DNA of 64,000 nucleotides from Lytechinus variegatus (GCF_018143015.1 NC_054741.1:62649697-62713696), one strand, 5' to 3'. Counted from the first letter of the stretch, positions 1-11,287 are shown. Notes: generated by a model not told the origin, from the letters alone. Numbers and translations are program-made.

Positions 1-145
1 CACAAGGCAATTAATTATGGAAACAAAATAAATTTACAGAGGGTGCGACTTTTTTTTCAAATTGGTTGATTTAACTTAAAACATTTTGTTAAATGCATTT
101 ATGGTTTACAGGTTGTAGCCCTATTTGAGTAGATTGTGTGGTATA

Positions 146-967
146 CAGTGCGTCCCACAAAAAACGAAACCGAGATTTATCGATGATTTATCATAACTTA
201 TTCACAAATACAATAGACTAATGACCTACCATTGTAAAGCTTAGAATCGTCTCTTTCATCTAATATTACTTAGATTGTTCCTCATTCACGCATGAGTGGG
301 CAAAAACAATTTGAAGAGGGGATACCAAAAAGGTCATTTGGCGGGCTGTATCTGGGTTTCAAAAAGAAATCAACTTTTTAAAAAAGTTAGATATCTGCTC
401 TTTCATTTGATACCTCAATTACAGAAAATGGTCAAGAAATAACAAAGTTCTGGTTATTTGAAATAAGGCTTGAATTTCAATAATTTCATAAAAGGAAGGG
501 GTTTTACTGGCTAGCGTTCAAACTTACTCGACACTCCGTTTTGTTGACGATCAGCCATGCATTACGTCTTTTGTTAAACATGCGATAGCTTCTGTGGGAA
601 ACCGGTGAAAACACGTTTATTTAATGAAATTTTGGAAATACAAGCATTGTTTCGAGGGAACATAACTTTTTTACTTCTTGACCATTTTTTGTGATTAAGG
701 TATCAAATAAAAGAGCAGATATTGAACTTTTTAGGCATGTGATTTTCTTTTGGAAATTCAGATACACCCCGCCAAATTAGTTTTTGGTATCCTTTCTTCA
801 AATTGTTTTTGCTCACTTATGCGTGAATGAGGAATCATCTAAGTAGTATCAGATGAAAAAAAGAGATTCTAAGCTTTACATTGATAGGTCATTTGTCTAT
901 TGTATTTGTGATTAAGTTATGATAAATCATCACTTAATCTCGGTTTCGTTTTTTCTGGGACGCACAG
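146..967. mobile_element. TA-flanked foldback (Tc1/mariner-type MITE), copy 1
   Basis: The two ends are inverted copies of each other over more than 200 bases. Both arms begin C(A/T)GTGCGTCCCA and continue through a shared AACGAAACCGAGAT segment, and each end abuts a TA dinucleotide (144-145 and 968-969). No transposase frame lies inside. TA target duplication with long inverted repeats is typical of non-autonomous Tc1/mariner elements; the superfamily is an inference. Related internal pieces recur at 3464-4097 and 4797-4910. It sits in the presumed second intron of the SLC16-like gene. Confidence 0.8.
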
Positions 968-1001
968 TAGATTATGAAAGTTTGTGTTCAACGCATCATA
1001 C

Positions 1002-1142
1002 CTGTGAGAAAGAAAGAACACCCCAGGGAGATTGCTGATTGGCTGAAGGCTCCGGCCAAGAGGGATACTGCAGACAGAAAGCCGCCGATCGTTGTTACAG
1101 TTCGACAGCCAAATCTCTGGGCTAAGAAATGACTGATTGGAC
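1002..1142 (-). CDS. SLC16-like monocarboxylate transporter, exon 2 (partial gene)
   Basis: A 141-base internal exon with a consensus acceptor (TTTTGAAG at 1143-1150) and donor (ACAG|GTATGA, GT at 1000-1001). It enters and leaves in phase 1, matching the donor of the exon at 7939-8146. The product reads PISHFLAQRFGCRT followed by a hydrophobic GGFLSAVSLLAGAF stretch ending in FFLTG. Family knowledge: this is the TM2-TM3 region of SLC16/MCT major-facilitator transporters, where a GP-x-(S/A)-x(4)-RFGCR loop joins the helices; these carry monocarboxylates or related solutes across the plasma membrane. The usual Gly before Pro is a split Cys codon here. The rest of the gene lies left of the window. 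The substrate cannot be inferred. Confidence 0.75.
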
Positions 1143-1512
1143 CTTCAAAATGAAAATTACAATAATTCAGAAAGAGGTAGACTAGACTGTTTTGCAAAGC
1201 ACGCATAATCCCTTATTTCACTATTTGATTTTTCTTCACCTATTTAAATACATTTCAATATTCAACTGAATTCCTTTGTGTTCCATTTGTGATCTCATCC
1301 CACTCTTTCATGTTTTTCGTTACTTACCCCCATCAACATGTCAAATTTTCATTTATATCAATATACTTGCTTATAATGGAACCCTTTCTTTGGCAGATAT
1401 TGTACATTTCAACATAAAACATGCCCAATTTAACATAACGTCTATATTCCTTTTCCCAGTGTGCATGACCTGCCTCTTATAGCATGTATAAAAATGATAA
1501 ATGCAAAGTGAG

Positions 1513-1676
1513 GACCCGGGCCCCTTTTCACAGAGAGTTACAACTGTGGTAACTTTCTCTTTTGGGCAATTACCATGGTAACGAGGCTCATTACCCTATC
1601 ACAATCAGGGTTTCCATGGCAGTTACATTAATGGAAAACTTTCAATAGTTGTAAGTCTTGATGAAACTGGCCCCCA
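1513..1676. mobile_element. Small GGGCC-type TIR element (MITE)
   Basis: The ends are imperfect inverted copies: GGGCCCCTTTTCAC on the left against GGGGGCCAGTTTCATC read from the right, followed in both arms by an AG-x-(T/C)TACAACT motif. About 160 bases with no frame. It resembles the GGGCC(C)GTTGCAG elements at 12410 and 26530 only at the extreme ends. No clear target duplication was found. Confidence 0.6.
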
Positions 1677-1784
1677 ATAATGACACGCATTGCATTCTAT
1701 TGCAATGGTCAGACGAAGAGGATCTCCACTTATTCACGATTAATCATAACAATGAGACAAAATTATGCAGGTACACATATTGTT

Positions 1785-2415
1785 TTTTATTTAAAGGGGA
1801 GTGAAACCTTTTGAACAAGTATATAGGCTTGTGTTGAAACAGAAAAATCAATGAATAAGAACAGTTTGAAAAAAGAAATAGTTTGAAAAACATCGGACAA
1901 ATGATGAGAAAGTTATGAACATTTGAATATTGCAATCCCTAATCATGCTAATGCTATGCATGAGATCATCATATTGGCAATGCGACAAGGATGTGTGGTG
2001 TCACAAGTCATGTGAACAACTTTCCCTTTGATGGACTATAAAATACCCCCAAATGTCTCTTTTTGCTTTGTCTTATAGTGATACAAACTCATTTTCTATG
2101 ACGTATTCTTTGAAAATCCGTATTACACGCCCTCCTATAGAAAGAAAACATGATCTAATGATAAATGTGATAAAAGAGGCAGTTTAAGTGAAATGTATAA
2201 GTAATGGGGAGAGTTGTTCACAGGTGACATTACACATCTTTGTCGCATTGCCAATGTGAGGATCTCCATGGCATTAGTGATTGCAATATTCAAATGCTCA
2301 TAACTTTCTTATCATTTGCTCGATTTTTTTCTCAAACTTTTGTTGATCCGTTTCTTTGATTTTTCTGTTTTCACACAAGCTATTTTGTTCCAAAGGTTTC
2401 ACTCTCCTTTAAATG
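1785..2415. repeat. Foldback element with ~250-base arms
   Basis: The left arm (about 1785-2040) and right arm (about 2165-2415) are diverged inverted copies. Shared landmarks are AAAGG(G/A)GAGTGAAACCTTT, the GCATTTGAATATTGCAAT region, and GGCAATGCGACAA(G/A)GATGTGT near the loop. Non-coding. Exact ends and target duplication are not resolved. Confidence 0.7.
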
Positions 2416-2439
2416 TTTTGAAGCAAATAGAGGTAAGAG

Positions 2440-2590
2440 AAAAAGTTTCCCAGATCAGAGCTTCCATCCCATTTTGAAAATTTTGGTGAGACCGAAAAAT
2501 GTTACTGCCGGTAATCGAACCCGTTCCTGCAGCTTAGGACGCCGCGGCACGCCGGTGCCCTATAACCACGAGACCACAGAGACGGGTATA
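2440..2590 (-). repeat. tRNA-derived SINE fragment
   Basis: On the minus strand a Pol III A-box-like TGGTCTCGTGGTTA (2562-2577) is followed by a B-box-like GGTTCGATTACC (2510-2521), then TTTTCGGTCTCACCAAAATT. The same order and tail recur on the plus strand at 4648-4760, so this is a repeat family rather than a tRNA gene. Confidence 0.65.
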
Positions 2591-3174
2591 GGTGCCATGA
2601 GCCTAATTACATCAGGAGGGCTCAAGATATTCGTTCGACCCAACCCATTCGAATTTTTTTCAATTTGATGTTGCTGATTGACAAAACTGTATGAATATGA
2701 TTCAAAATCTAACATTGATTCTAGAAATGGTAACTACTGAACTCCCTTCGCCCAAAGTGGGAAGATAAAAAAGTGACTTGGAACTATTTTTTTTGACTGG
2801 CGGACTAATTAGGGCTATTTTACTGTTTGAGTCGATGAATTTGATCCATTCATAGTTATCTTCATAAATGGCAATTTATCTTTAAAATGAGCTGGCTACG
2901 CTACCCTTTCCTGGTCAGATATGGAATGCCAGATATATATCCTATCCAATGGTAGTAAACATTCCACCCTCTAATTTCACATTTATTTTTTATGAATTTT
3001 TCAAAAGTGCCATTTTAACACACAAGTCTATGGGGAATGTTTTACGCGCGTGACACCTCTATAAGCGGCTCTAGCTGCCAACTCGACCCAATGGACCGTC
3101 AGATGAATGAGATTTTCGACCTCACTAATTTGCTTCGTTGATTGTAGATTAGTTTTGAATAATGGTAATACCAA

Positions 3175-3325
3175 GGTCACATTTGTTCTACGGCGGCCGT
3201 ATACGGCGAGTCTAAAACACCCATTTTAACAATTTTGATTCAAACCACCTTTATGTAGTTGGACAAAAAATGTTAAAACGGCTGTTTTCGACTCGCCGTA
3301 CGGCCGCCGTAGAACAAATATGACC
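3175..3325. mobile_element. GC-rich hairpin MITE
   Basis: A 151-base near-palindrome. Both arms read GGTCA(C/T)ATTTGTTCTACGG and continue with CGGCCGTA; the loop is AT-rich. Non-coding. Flanking duplication was not identified. Confidence 0.7.
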
Positions 3326-3463
3326 ATGGCATAGCTACCGTTCCTAGGCTGGATAAAAGCGAATGCTTAAGACAACCCATTGGCAACCCGCATCATTTAT
3401 GTACGTTGTGTAAAAAATGGGGAAGGGAATAATGACAGGCGTAGGTATATCAAAGTTCCCAGA

Positions 3464-4097
3464 GAAAAAAAATCACATGCCTAAAAATTTAATATATTTT
3501 AATTTGATACCTCAATCACTAAAAATGGTGAAAAATAATAAAATTGTGTCTTTTTGAAATAGGGCTTGAATTACAATAGTTGTATGCACTAGCGTACCTA
3601 CAGGGGGGGGGGGGGCAGTCTGACCCTGACGAGTCACAACCCATGCAAAGGATGTATCTCTGCCCCCCTGACGAGCTTGAAAGACCTTTTTTGCCCCCCC
3701 CCCCCTGACGAGCTTGATATATTTATTGCTCTCCTGACGAGCTTGAAGACCTTTTTTGTGATTGAAGAACGAAGACCCCCTTTTTTTATTTATTTATATT
3801 TTTTTGCTTGTCAAATTTTGGGCAGAGGGTTTTGCCCCCCCCCCCTGTGGAAAATCCTAGGTACGCCACTGATTTTATGACCTACATAGTAAATCAGGAC
3901 AAGACTCATGGACACTCCGTTTGTTGAAGATCAGCCATGTATAGTCTTTCGTTAACAGTGCGATAGCTACGGTATGAAATCTGAGAAAGACAAGCAAGAT
4001 TTCAAAGAACGGAATTTTGATAAACCTTGAGTTGACTTATCCGATACCGCCCTCCAGTGACTGTTTGGTATTCTTTCTTCAAGTTTTCAAAGGGAGG
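3464..4097. mobile_element. Diverged copy 2 of the 146-967 foldback family, interrupted
   Basis: Interior landmarks of the element at 146-967 recur in the same order: the TTGATACCTCAAT(T/C)AC segment, ACACTCCGTTTGTTGA, GATCAGCCATG and GGTATTCTTTCTTCAA. The copy is split by a 285-base hAT-like insertion at 3587-3871, so it is older than that insertion. Confidence 0.65.
3587..3871. mobile_element. Small hAT-like element with C/G-rich ends
   Basis: The left end CACTAGCGTACCTA and the right end read inward, CAGTGGCGTACCTAGG, form inverted ends of the CAGTGGCGTA type seen several times in this window. The flanking 8-mers GTTGTATG and ATTTTATG agree at 6 of 8 positions, a decayed duplication. Internally there are three or four degenerate repeats of TGACGAGCTTGAAGACC with homopolymer C runs. 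Assignment to hAT rests on TIR style and 8-bp duplications of better-preserved relatives (56444, 61883). Confidence 0.65.
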
Positions 4098-4647
4098 ATA
4101 GCTTTTGAGAACTTTGATTCAAGATACGCTTATGTTTGTTCTTTATATTCTTTTATTTCACAACATTAAAAAGCAGTCAAAGCTGCTGCACATGTGCTTT
4201 CTCACATTTAATGGGGTTCTTTTAGGGCAACACCATGTATGTAGTCCTGAAAAAAGACTGTTATTCTTTCTTGATTTTATGTTAGCTCTGAAAAGAACTG
4301 TTGACGTTTCGACCAGCGTGTTCTGGTCGTCAACGGAATGATGATCCACTTGAAAACTTGGTTATAAAGAAGTAATTAAGATTGAGCCAATAGGAAAGCA
4401 GGAACAAAGAGGTAATTAAAAATAAACCAATGAGCAGGGGGGGGGGGGTGATTGGTCAGTAGGTAATTGGGAACTAATTGGTATAACTTGTTCTATGCAG
4501 TATATGCATCGGTTTTGATCCAGCTAAGGCATCGCAGCCTATCCCTGTTCAAAAGTCATCGACACCCAACAAATGAGATATAATCGGTGAGGTTGAAAAT
4601 CTGTTCATCTTATGGTATATCGGATAGGGTTCGCCAGATCCTCTTAC

Positions 4648-4760
4648 CCGTCTCCGTGGTCTAGTGGTTAAGGTACCAACGTTCTGAGCTGGTGACCCGT
4701 TTTCAATTTTCGGCCTCATCAAAATTACCACAACAGAGGACGGCTCTGGGATCTTTGCTT
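4648..4760 (+). repeat. tRNA-derived SINE fragment
   Basis: CCGTGGTCTAGTGGTTA matches a Pol III A box; the B box is decayed. The downstream TTTTCGGCCTCATCAAAATTACC matches the tail of the minus-strand copy at 2440-2590. Confidence 0.6.
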
Positions 4761-4796
4761 TAAGGATTTGCCTGTCATTATTCTCTTTCCCTATTT

Positions 4797-4910
4797 ATTT
4801 CACAATAGACAAATGACCTATCATAGTAAAGTGTAGTTTTCTCTTTCATCTGGTATAACATAGAATATTCCTCATTCACGCATGAGGAAGAAAAAATGAT
4901 TTGAGCTTCT
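4797..4910. repeat. Fragment of the 146-967 foldback family
   Basis: Shares ACAATAGACAAATGACCTAT, then CTTTCATCTG and ATTCCTCATTCACGCATGAG, with the left arm of the element at 146-967. Isolated arm fragment without a partner. Confidence 0.6.
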
Positions 4911-5336
4911 TCGCCAATATATTACTCACTGAAGCACCCGCACAATGTTTAGGTCCTTGCTCACCACAATTATATATATGTATATATATATATATTTATA
5001 CATTGTTGGTCATAAAGGTGGAATATTTTTTTTCACCAAATTTTCACAGCGTAATTATTACAACATGATTTGAATATGGCATTTATAGTGCATGATAACC
5101 ACTTTTAAATTACTTTATTATTCTGCCTTTTACACACGTTTGACAGTGATATTTTACAAGTTTATGTCCTAAGCGATGGATGTCTTGAGCATAGAACAAT
5201 AATGACGACAATATGCAGTAAATTAAAGGATCATGAATATTTATTTTCAATCTCTCTCAGTTTTCCAGATGACTTCTTTTTTGTGATTTCATGGACAAAT
5301 TTGCATCAAACTTGAGTCATTGTTCTTACTCAGTCG

Positions 5337-6362
5337 CTAGTATCGGGTATGTCCACCCCTGGCACGAACCAGCGCATGCAGACGTCGTGGCATGCTGTCC
5401 ACAAGCTTGTTGATGACGTCAACAGGCATAGCGTCTCATTCTTCCCTCAGAGCATCTGCCAACTCCTGCAGATTTTGAGGTATGACCTCACTGTCATTGA
5501 TGGCTCGGCCTAGGGCATCCCATGCATGCTCTATGGGGTTCATATCCGGCGAACAAGCTGGCCATGGCAACTGTACGACGCCCTCTGCCTCACGGAATTC
5601 CCTTACTGCAGCGGCCCTGTGCGGTCTAGCGTTGTCATCCTGCAGTCGGAAATTGTGCCCATACGCTCGTCTTGCATATGGAAGACAGTGGAACTCCAAG
5701 ATATCCCTGTAGGCGGCGGCGTTGACGTTTCCGTCCGGAACCACCAGTGGCGTTTTCCCTCCATAATGGATAATGCCGGCCCATCTCATCACTGAGCCGC
5801 CTCCGCCTTGAGTCGTCTCGTGGATACATTCATCGCGAAGGTTTTCCCCGGCTAATCGACGAACTCGTTGTCTCCCATCCTTTCGGTCAAGGATGAACCG
5901 GCTCTCGTCCGTGAAGACCACATGTTGCCAATGTCCTGGATGAAGCCTTCTGTGCTCCCTAGCCCAAAGAAGACGAGCTACTCTGTGGCGAACAGACAGG
6001 CGTGGACATTTGGTCAACCGTCGTGCTCGTTAACCATGTTGGAGCAATCTGCGATTAACGGTTGACCGGGAAACGTTGATCCCATGATACCTCCTCCACA
6101 ATCGACGAAGACGGCTCGTGGCCAATTTCCGGTTTCTGCGGCTGAAATTCAACAGTTGGCGATCATCTCTTCTTGTGGTCAATCTGGGACGTCCTGGAGA
6201 TTTCCGTGGCCGCACATTCCCCTCCTCACGTTGACGTTTCAGGATCTTAGAGACTGCACTCTGTGATATCCCTAGAACTTCTGCGATATCAGTCTGCTTG
6301 TAGCCCTCCTGTCGCAGTGCTACCACTCTCTCGCGTGTTGCTGTTGCCGTTGGACCAGGCAT
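5337..6362 (-). pseudogene. Tc1-like DD34E transposase, two stop codons
   Basis: One continuous minus frame of 342 codons from ATG at 6360-6362 (product begins MPGPTATATRERV) to TAG at 5337-5339, interrupted by TAA at 6030-6032 and TGA at 5436-5438. N-terminal part: a helix-turn-helix with GYKQTDIAEVLGISQSAVSK, then a basic RPRKSPGRPR linker (GRPR motif) and a second HTH. Catalytic part: FTDESRF (first Asp), QDDNARPH (second Asp) and SPDMNPIEHAWD (Glu), with exactly 34 residues between second Asp and Glu, i.e. DD34E of the Tc1 group. It would cut and paste the surrounding element in the nucleus. Each stop is one substitution from a sense codon, so the copy is inactive but not old. An alternative upstream ATG at 6446 exists, but MPGPT matches the family's usual start. 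Confidence 0.9.
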
Positions 6363-6519
6363 AGTCCAGGGAACGTCTCTACCGATTTTTATTTCAAACG
6401 GTACAAGGAACTCGAAAAAATGCAACCTTCTTATACACAGTGCCAAATCAGGGAAAGGGATAGAATATCACATGCATAGGCTTTTATAGTCTACAACAAA
6501 AGAAATTATTACGTAATCC

Positions 6520-7390
6520 AAATTTCTCAATTTCAATTTTCAATTTTTCAATTTCAATTTATTTACCATCTTTAAAAATAAGTGTACATAAAAATATGAC
6601 ATAAAATACAGATGCATATTGTTTAAAAATGGAGGGATACCCTTAATAAGCACATTGCTTGTAAGCAGGGTCCCAACATCAAAAAATTACTTAAACATAA
6701 TACAGATTATACATCATAACATCATACAAATTATACATTGAAAAATACATATGTAACAATAAAACACACATACATATGCATACACATAAATTAGAGAGAG
6801 AGAGAAACAGAAAGAGAGGGGAGACAGTGAAGGTGGAAGAGGTAGAAAGGAAAGAGTCAAGATAAGTACCATTCACAATTAAAGAACAGAGAAAGAGAAT
6901 TTAACACCATATAGATAACACATTGTAACTCAGCGTGAATTCATTTTAGTAAAGTACATTTGTTTTAAAGAGAGTTTGAATTTGGAAAGTGTTGAACTTT
7001 GTTGAGTAGTGTGGTCAAGGCTATTCCACAATTTGATATATTGCACACGGAATGAATTTAAGACCATGGAAGAGGAAACCTTGAGTTGATAAAATAATTC
7101 ACATTGACGAGTGTTATAATCATATACTGTTGAGTTAAGAGTAAACATATTATCAAATATCTTTGGCAAAAATCCAAATTTGTATTTATACATGAAAATA
7201 AGGGAATCCATAGAAATGAGATCAGATAAAGGTAAAATATTCATTTTGATGAACAATGGCATACTTGGACAATTATATGGAGATGATGAAATAAGTCTTA
7301 TTGATTTTTTCTGGAGTATTGATAATTTAGTTAGATGACTTTTAAAAGTATGACCCCAAACTGAGTTGCAATATGTTAAGTTCTCATGTT
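6520..7390 (-). pseudogene. 5'-truncated LINE: reverse transcriptase C-terminus
   Basis: Minus-strand frame from about 7385 to 6930 reads YCNSVWGHTFKSHLTKLSIL, then LQKKSIRLI, a PLFIKMNIL helix, DYNTRQ and WNSLDHTT...SLSKFK-type ending. This is the conserved thumb/C-terminal segment of Jockey/CR1/L2-group LINE reverse transcriptases. No start or YADD region is present; an in-frame stop lies just upstream, consistent with 5' truncation. The 3' end (6520-6562) is a TTGAAA-like short tandem tail, as in CR1/L2-type elements. Inserted inside the Tc1 element on the 5' side of its transposase. Confidence 0.75.
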
Positions 7391-7528
7391 ATAATGTCAC
7401 CTGTGTAATGGGGAAACATTATGTAATCACTCAATTACCATTTTTGTCTACGCGTAGCCTTTCAAATACCAACAAAACTTTCGACTTTTATTCAAAAATA
7501 TTTTATTCCACCTTTATGACCAACAGTG

Positions 7529-7575
7529 TATATATATATACACACACACACACACATATATATATATACACGTAT
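7529..7575. repeat. (TA)/(CA) microsatellite
   Basis: TA, CA and TA dinucleotide runs directly abutting the right end of the Tc1 element; the matching left flank (4974-5000) is also TA repeat. Confidence 0.8.
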
Positions 7576-7938
7576 GTATGTTGTGATGTTGTGTGCGTGT
7601 GTGAGATGAAATTTGTACATGTATGTTCGTTCGCTAACGTCCATGATGTGCATACCAATTTTAGAGCAGATTAAAAAAACTTTTTATCTATGTCGTAATT
7701 TTTAATAAGTTGTTGATAAGTAAAGCAACGTGTGCACGAATAAAAAAAAATGGTAAATAGAAATATATCTAATAATGATAATAATAGTAATGTCACAGTC
7801 ACACGTACCAACAAAACTAACTCCAGACCGATCAAAGTAACAACGGTCGGTTTCGTTGGTGCATGGACCTAGAGTGGTAGGTCCATGGTTGGTGTGACTG
7901 TATTAGGCTAATCAATGAAGAAAATCAGATGAACTTAC

Positions 7939-8146
7939 AGGCGAACATATGCACCCCGTATTCCATGGCGATGATGAATCCAGCGGTTGATTGCGTCATA
8001 TCGAGCTGGATGACCAGGAACGGGAGAAAGACTGACATGGCCTTGACAAGACCCGGATGCAGAGCGTGAACCAACATCTTTGCCAAGATGACAACGTAGC
8101 GCCATGTATCAGTATGATGATCTGGGATATAAGATGGTGGTGACAT
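7939..8146 (-). CDS. SLC16-like monocarboxylate transporter, exon 1
   Basis: Minus-strand exon ending at a consensus donor (GCCT|GTAAGT) in phase 1. The chosen ATG (8144-8146) has A at -3 and gives MSPPSYIPDHHTDTWRYVV, followed by a hydrophobic helix and HPGLVKAMSVFLPFL. Family knowledge: SLC16/MCT proteins start with a short Pro-rich tail, then a PDGGWGWVV-like motif opening TM1 and a G-L-x-K-S/A-x-GVF segment; WRYVV and PGLVKAMSVF fit these positions. The frame stays open upstream to 8326, so a longer N-terminus is possible. It joins exon 2 (1002-1142) across 6.8 kb in matching phase. The protein would be a plasma-membrane solute carrier; the substrate is unknown. Confidence 0.72.
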
Positions 8147-8559
8147 CTTGACTTCAACGGTAAACACTTCAATAGTCGACTGATATCGCTGAGGTACAGT
8201 CATCGATATATTTTTATGCACAAAAGTCAGGTGCCTGGTTGACGCTAGTGAGGCCCTACTTGTTGTGACATACATGCAGATTGCATGGATTGATGAAAAT
8301 TGTAGACATAAGGACGATTCGAACATTTAGACTTCTATTCACTGGCGTCATTATATAGTCTAAATTTTCCATTAATCTATATTCGGCGTGGCAGAACGCC
8401 CACTTTGTGGCCTGTCCCAGGGCCCTGTCCTTGAAGCGTACATAAAGTATATATGCATGGATTCACGATGTGTCTCAGTGGGTATTTATCATGCGTATCT
8501 GAAGGACAATAAAAAGTATATAGGTTATAGGACTAACCTTTTTTTGTCTTGCACCAGTG

Positions 8560-9200
8560 TTCACAAAACCTATAGTTACAAAATAAAAATATTACTCAAA
8601 CAAAAATTTGATTCTAATAAAAAGAGAAATATCGAACAGGCGTAACATGGATAATTTCATCAAATTCGATTGTAAAATTAGAAAGTTCTCCTTAATTTCA
8701 CATAACAATAATATGCGCATCCTGGTTGGTATGCAAATGGGGTGACTGATTTAATTATTTTTTTATTCATTCAAATTTATTTATTTCAGTTCCATCAAAC
8801 AAAAACAAATTGTATATCATAGATAAACATAAACATTTGTAACCGTTGCTAAAAAAATTAATAATACATATGTTGTGATGAAAAAAAATCCTTAGACAAT
8901 TTGGGCAACACATTGTATGTTTTAAATATGTATACTGTTGACTGATGACGCTATCCACTCACTATTTCTATTGTATTTACATGAAAAATTAAGTAATGTT
9001 CTCCTCATCGTCAAGTGAAACGATAAATTCCTCCCTAAACCTGTGGAATTAGTGTTGTTTAATACTATATGGTTCAATCAAGTGGGATCTTATTGTCAAA
9101 TATGTCAAAATACAATAAAAATGAAATATTGTGTAATTAAAACAATACATACTAAATAATGATTGAAGGATATCATATACTGTCTCATTTGTATGTCACT
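8560..9200. repeat. Diverged copy of the TTAA foldback family
   Basis: Shares with 9247-9977 the arm motif TTGATT(C/T)(T/G)AATAAAAAGAGAAA, the central TTCCTCCCT(A/G)AAC-x-(T/C)GTGGAATT segment and the second arm near TGTCTCATTTGTATGTCACTG. Ends are decayed. Non-coding. Confidence 0.6.
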
Positions 9201-9246
9201 GAACTGGAAAAATCAATGATTTGTGAAAAAAATAAGCGAAACTTAA

Positions 9247-9977
9247 AGGACAAGTCCACCCCAACAAAAACTTGATTTGAATAAAAAGAGAAAAATTCAA
9301 CAAGCATAACACTGAAAATTTCATCAAAATCGGATGTAAAATAAGAAAGTTATAGCATTTTAAAGTTTCGCTTATTTTCAACAAAATAGTTATATGAACG
9401 AGCCAGTTACATCCAAATGAGAGAGTTGATGACATCACTCACTCACTATTTCTTTTGTATTTTATTATATGAAATATGAAATATTTTTATTTTCTCGTCA
9501 TTGTCATGTGAAATGAAGTTGCATTCCTCCCTGAACACGTGGAATTCCATTATTTTAACATTTTGTGCTTCAGGCAATGAGGTCCTAATCATCAAATTTG
9601 TAAAAATTGAAATATTGTATAATTCAAACAATAAAAAACAAAAGAAATAGTGAGTGAGTGACGTCATCGACTCTCTCATTTGGATGTAACTGGCTCGTTC
9701 ATATAACCATTTTGTTGAAAATAAGCGAAACTTTGAAATGTCATAACTTTCTTATTTTACATCCGATTTTGATGAAATTTTCAGCATTGTGCTTGTCTGA
9801 TTTTTCTCTATTGATTTAAATCAACATTTTTCTGAGGTGGACTTGACCTTTGAAGTCGAGTAGAAAATATCGTAACTTTTTTATTTTATAACAGATTTTG
9901 ATGGCATTCTCAGTTTTATGATGGTTGGATTTTTCTCTTTTTATCTAAATTAACCTTTGTGGAGGTGGACTTGTCCT
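9247..9977. mobile_element. TTAA-flanked foldback element
   Basis: Left end AGGACAAGTCCACC preceded by TTAA (9243-9246); right end read inward gives the same AGGACAAGTCCACC followed by TTAA (9978-9981). Left (9247-9450) and right (9640-9850) arms are about 90 percent identical inverted copies, sharing CGAGCCAGTTACATCCAAAT and TCACTCACTCACTATTTC. An extra right-arm end lies at 9860-9977, so the copy carries a partial arm duplication. TTAA duplication is known for piggyBac and Kolobok groups; which applies here is not decidable. Confidence 0.8.
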
Positions 9978-10149
9978 TTAACAAGGATTAGCAGTAGTAG
10001 TAGCCCAATGAGCCCAAAAGTTTGAGGGGCCAGACATGGGGAATGGGACCAAATAAAAAAAAAAGTTGCGAGCGAGAGAAGAAAGCAAAATTTTTGATAT
10101 TTATAACTAAAAATACTTTTTTTGTGTGATAGACATGATAGATTTGACA

Positions 10150-11040
10150 TAGCATTCAGAAAATATTATACATTCCATCTGTTTTACTTTTTTTTGTTGC
10201 TTCCTCACTTTTCTTGGTCCTAAACATTTTTGTCCATGCCCCCAAAGCCCAAAGGTAATTTGTACGCCGTAAAACGTCATGTTTATTTTGACGAAATCGA
10301 CAGGTCACACTCACGCACCTACACACATACCCTCACACACATACTCCTCACTAAACTCAGCACTGATCAGTGAGCGGCACAAAGGTTCAGCAACAACGAT
10401 TATCTATTGCCGATTTAATAGCAAAGTGCTTTTCGGAAGTTTCAATTGGGTTATTCCTAGCAGATTTGCGACTCTGAAATGCCCTCTAAATTGATTGTAA
10501 TTTATATTAATATATGAATCATTAAACGATATTCTATATGGAATAATGAAAAGTAATATAATGAAAATTATGCAGAATACTACTTCTTTTTCATTGTTTT
10601 ATTAAAAGGCAGTTTGTTAATTTTATCTTGTTAGAAAATGCTCTCACAAATAATGTTTAATGGCAGGAGAGGTAGAGAAGAGTGAGATAAATAGATAGAA
10701 AAGAGGCGAAGAGAGAGAGATAGCCAGAGAAACATCCGAGGGTATATTCAGATCGCTTTGAAGTTCGAGAATGCCAGGTATTCTCTGGTCAGGAAAAATG
10801 GGGAGGGGGGGGACAATGTGAAAGCAAATAAGGAAAACTTTCTGAACCCAGGTGCGGGCGCCGTTGGCTGCTTGTGGTTTTCCAACTAGTACCAGAACAA
10901 ATTGCGCATGCTCGTAACTTCTCGAGAAGGTATGCTACTTATAGATGCGAATCGTGAACAAAAAGAAGATTGTGGGTACTTTGAGGTTTGAAAAACTCTC
11001 CGTAATTTAACAGTGATCGAGTACGTATAAATGCACCTCG
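10150..11040. other. No gene or named repeat recognised
   Basis: AT-rich spacer with a short CA-rich stretch (10300-10350), an AGAG-rich stretch (10670-10735) and a G run near 10800. No splice-compatible coding segment was found on either strand. Confidence 0.5.
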
Positions 11041-11044
11041 AGAT

Positions 11045-11281
11045 ATAGATAGATAAACAGGTAGGTAGGTAGATAGATAGATAAACAGGTAGGTGGGTAG
11101 GTAGATAGATAGATAGACAGGTAGGTAAGTAGGTAGATAGATAGATAAACAGGTAGGTAGGTAGATAGATAGACAGATAGATAAGTAGGTAGATAGATAG
11201 ATAAATAGGTAGGTAGGTAGCTAGGTAGGTAGCTAGATAGATAGATAAACAGGTAGGAAGGTAGGTAGATAGATAGATAGA
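11045..11281. repeat. (GATA)/(GGTA) microsatellite
   Basis: About 237 bases of alternating GATA and GGTA-type tetramers. It resumes as GATA after the adjacent SINE (11543-11563). Long open frames of Tyr/Leu/Ile/Ser on the minus strand here are a by-product of the repeat. Confidence 0.95.
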
Positions 11282-11287
11282 CCCACA

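Larger units (their letters stand above)
5001..7528. mobile_element. Tc1/mariner transposon with nested LINE
   Basis: The left end CATTGTTGGTCATAAAGG (5001) and the right end read inward, CACTGTTGGTCATAAAGG (ending 7528), are inverted repeats with one mismatch in about 25 bases, each next to TA (4999-5000, 7529-7530). The transposase is on the minus strand. Total length is 2528 bases; removing the roughly 0.87-kb LINE at 6520-7390 leaves about 1.65 kb, normal for Tc1/mariner. Both flanks are TA microsatellite, the expected target. Confidence 0.9.
1143..7938 (-). other. Large TE-filled intron 1 of the SLC16-like gene
   Basis: The sequence between the two phase-matched SLC16-like exons. It holds a small TIR element (1513-1676), a foldback (1785-2415), two SINE heads, a GC-rich hairpin (3175-3325), a hAT-like element nested in a foldback copy (3464-4097) and a Tc1/mariner transposon with a nested LINE (5001-7528). 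No other host exon was seen here. Confidence 0.6.

Noticed and set aside
5482..6266. Plus-strand frames antisense to the transposase
   Set aside because: Shadow frames of the minus-strand Tc1 transposase.
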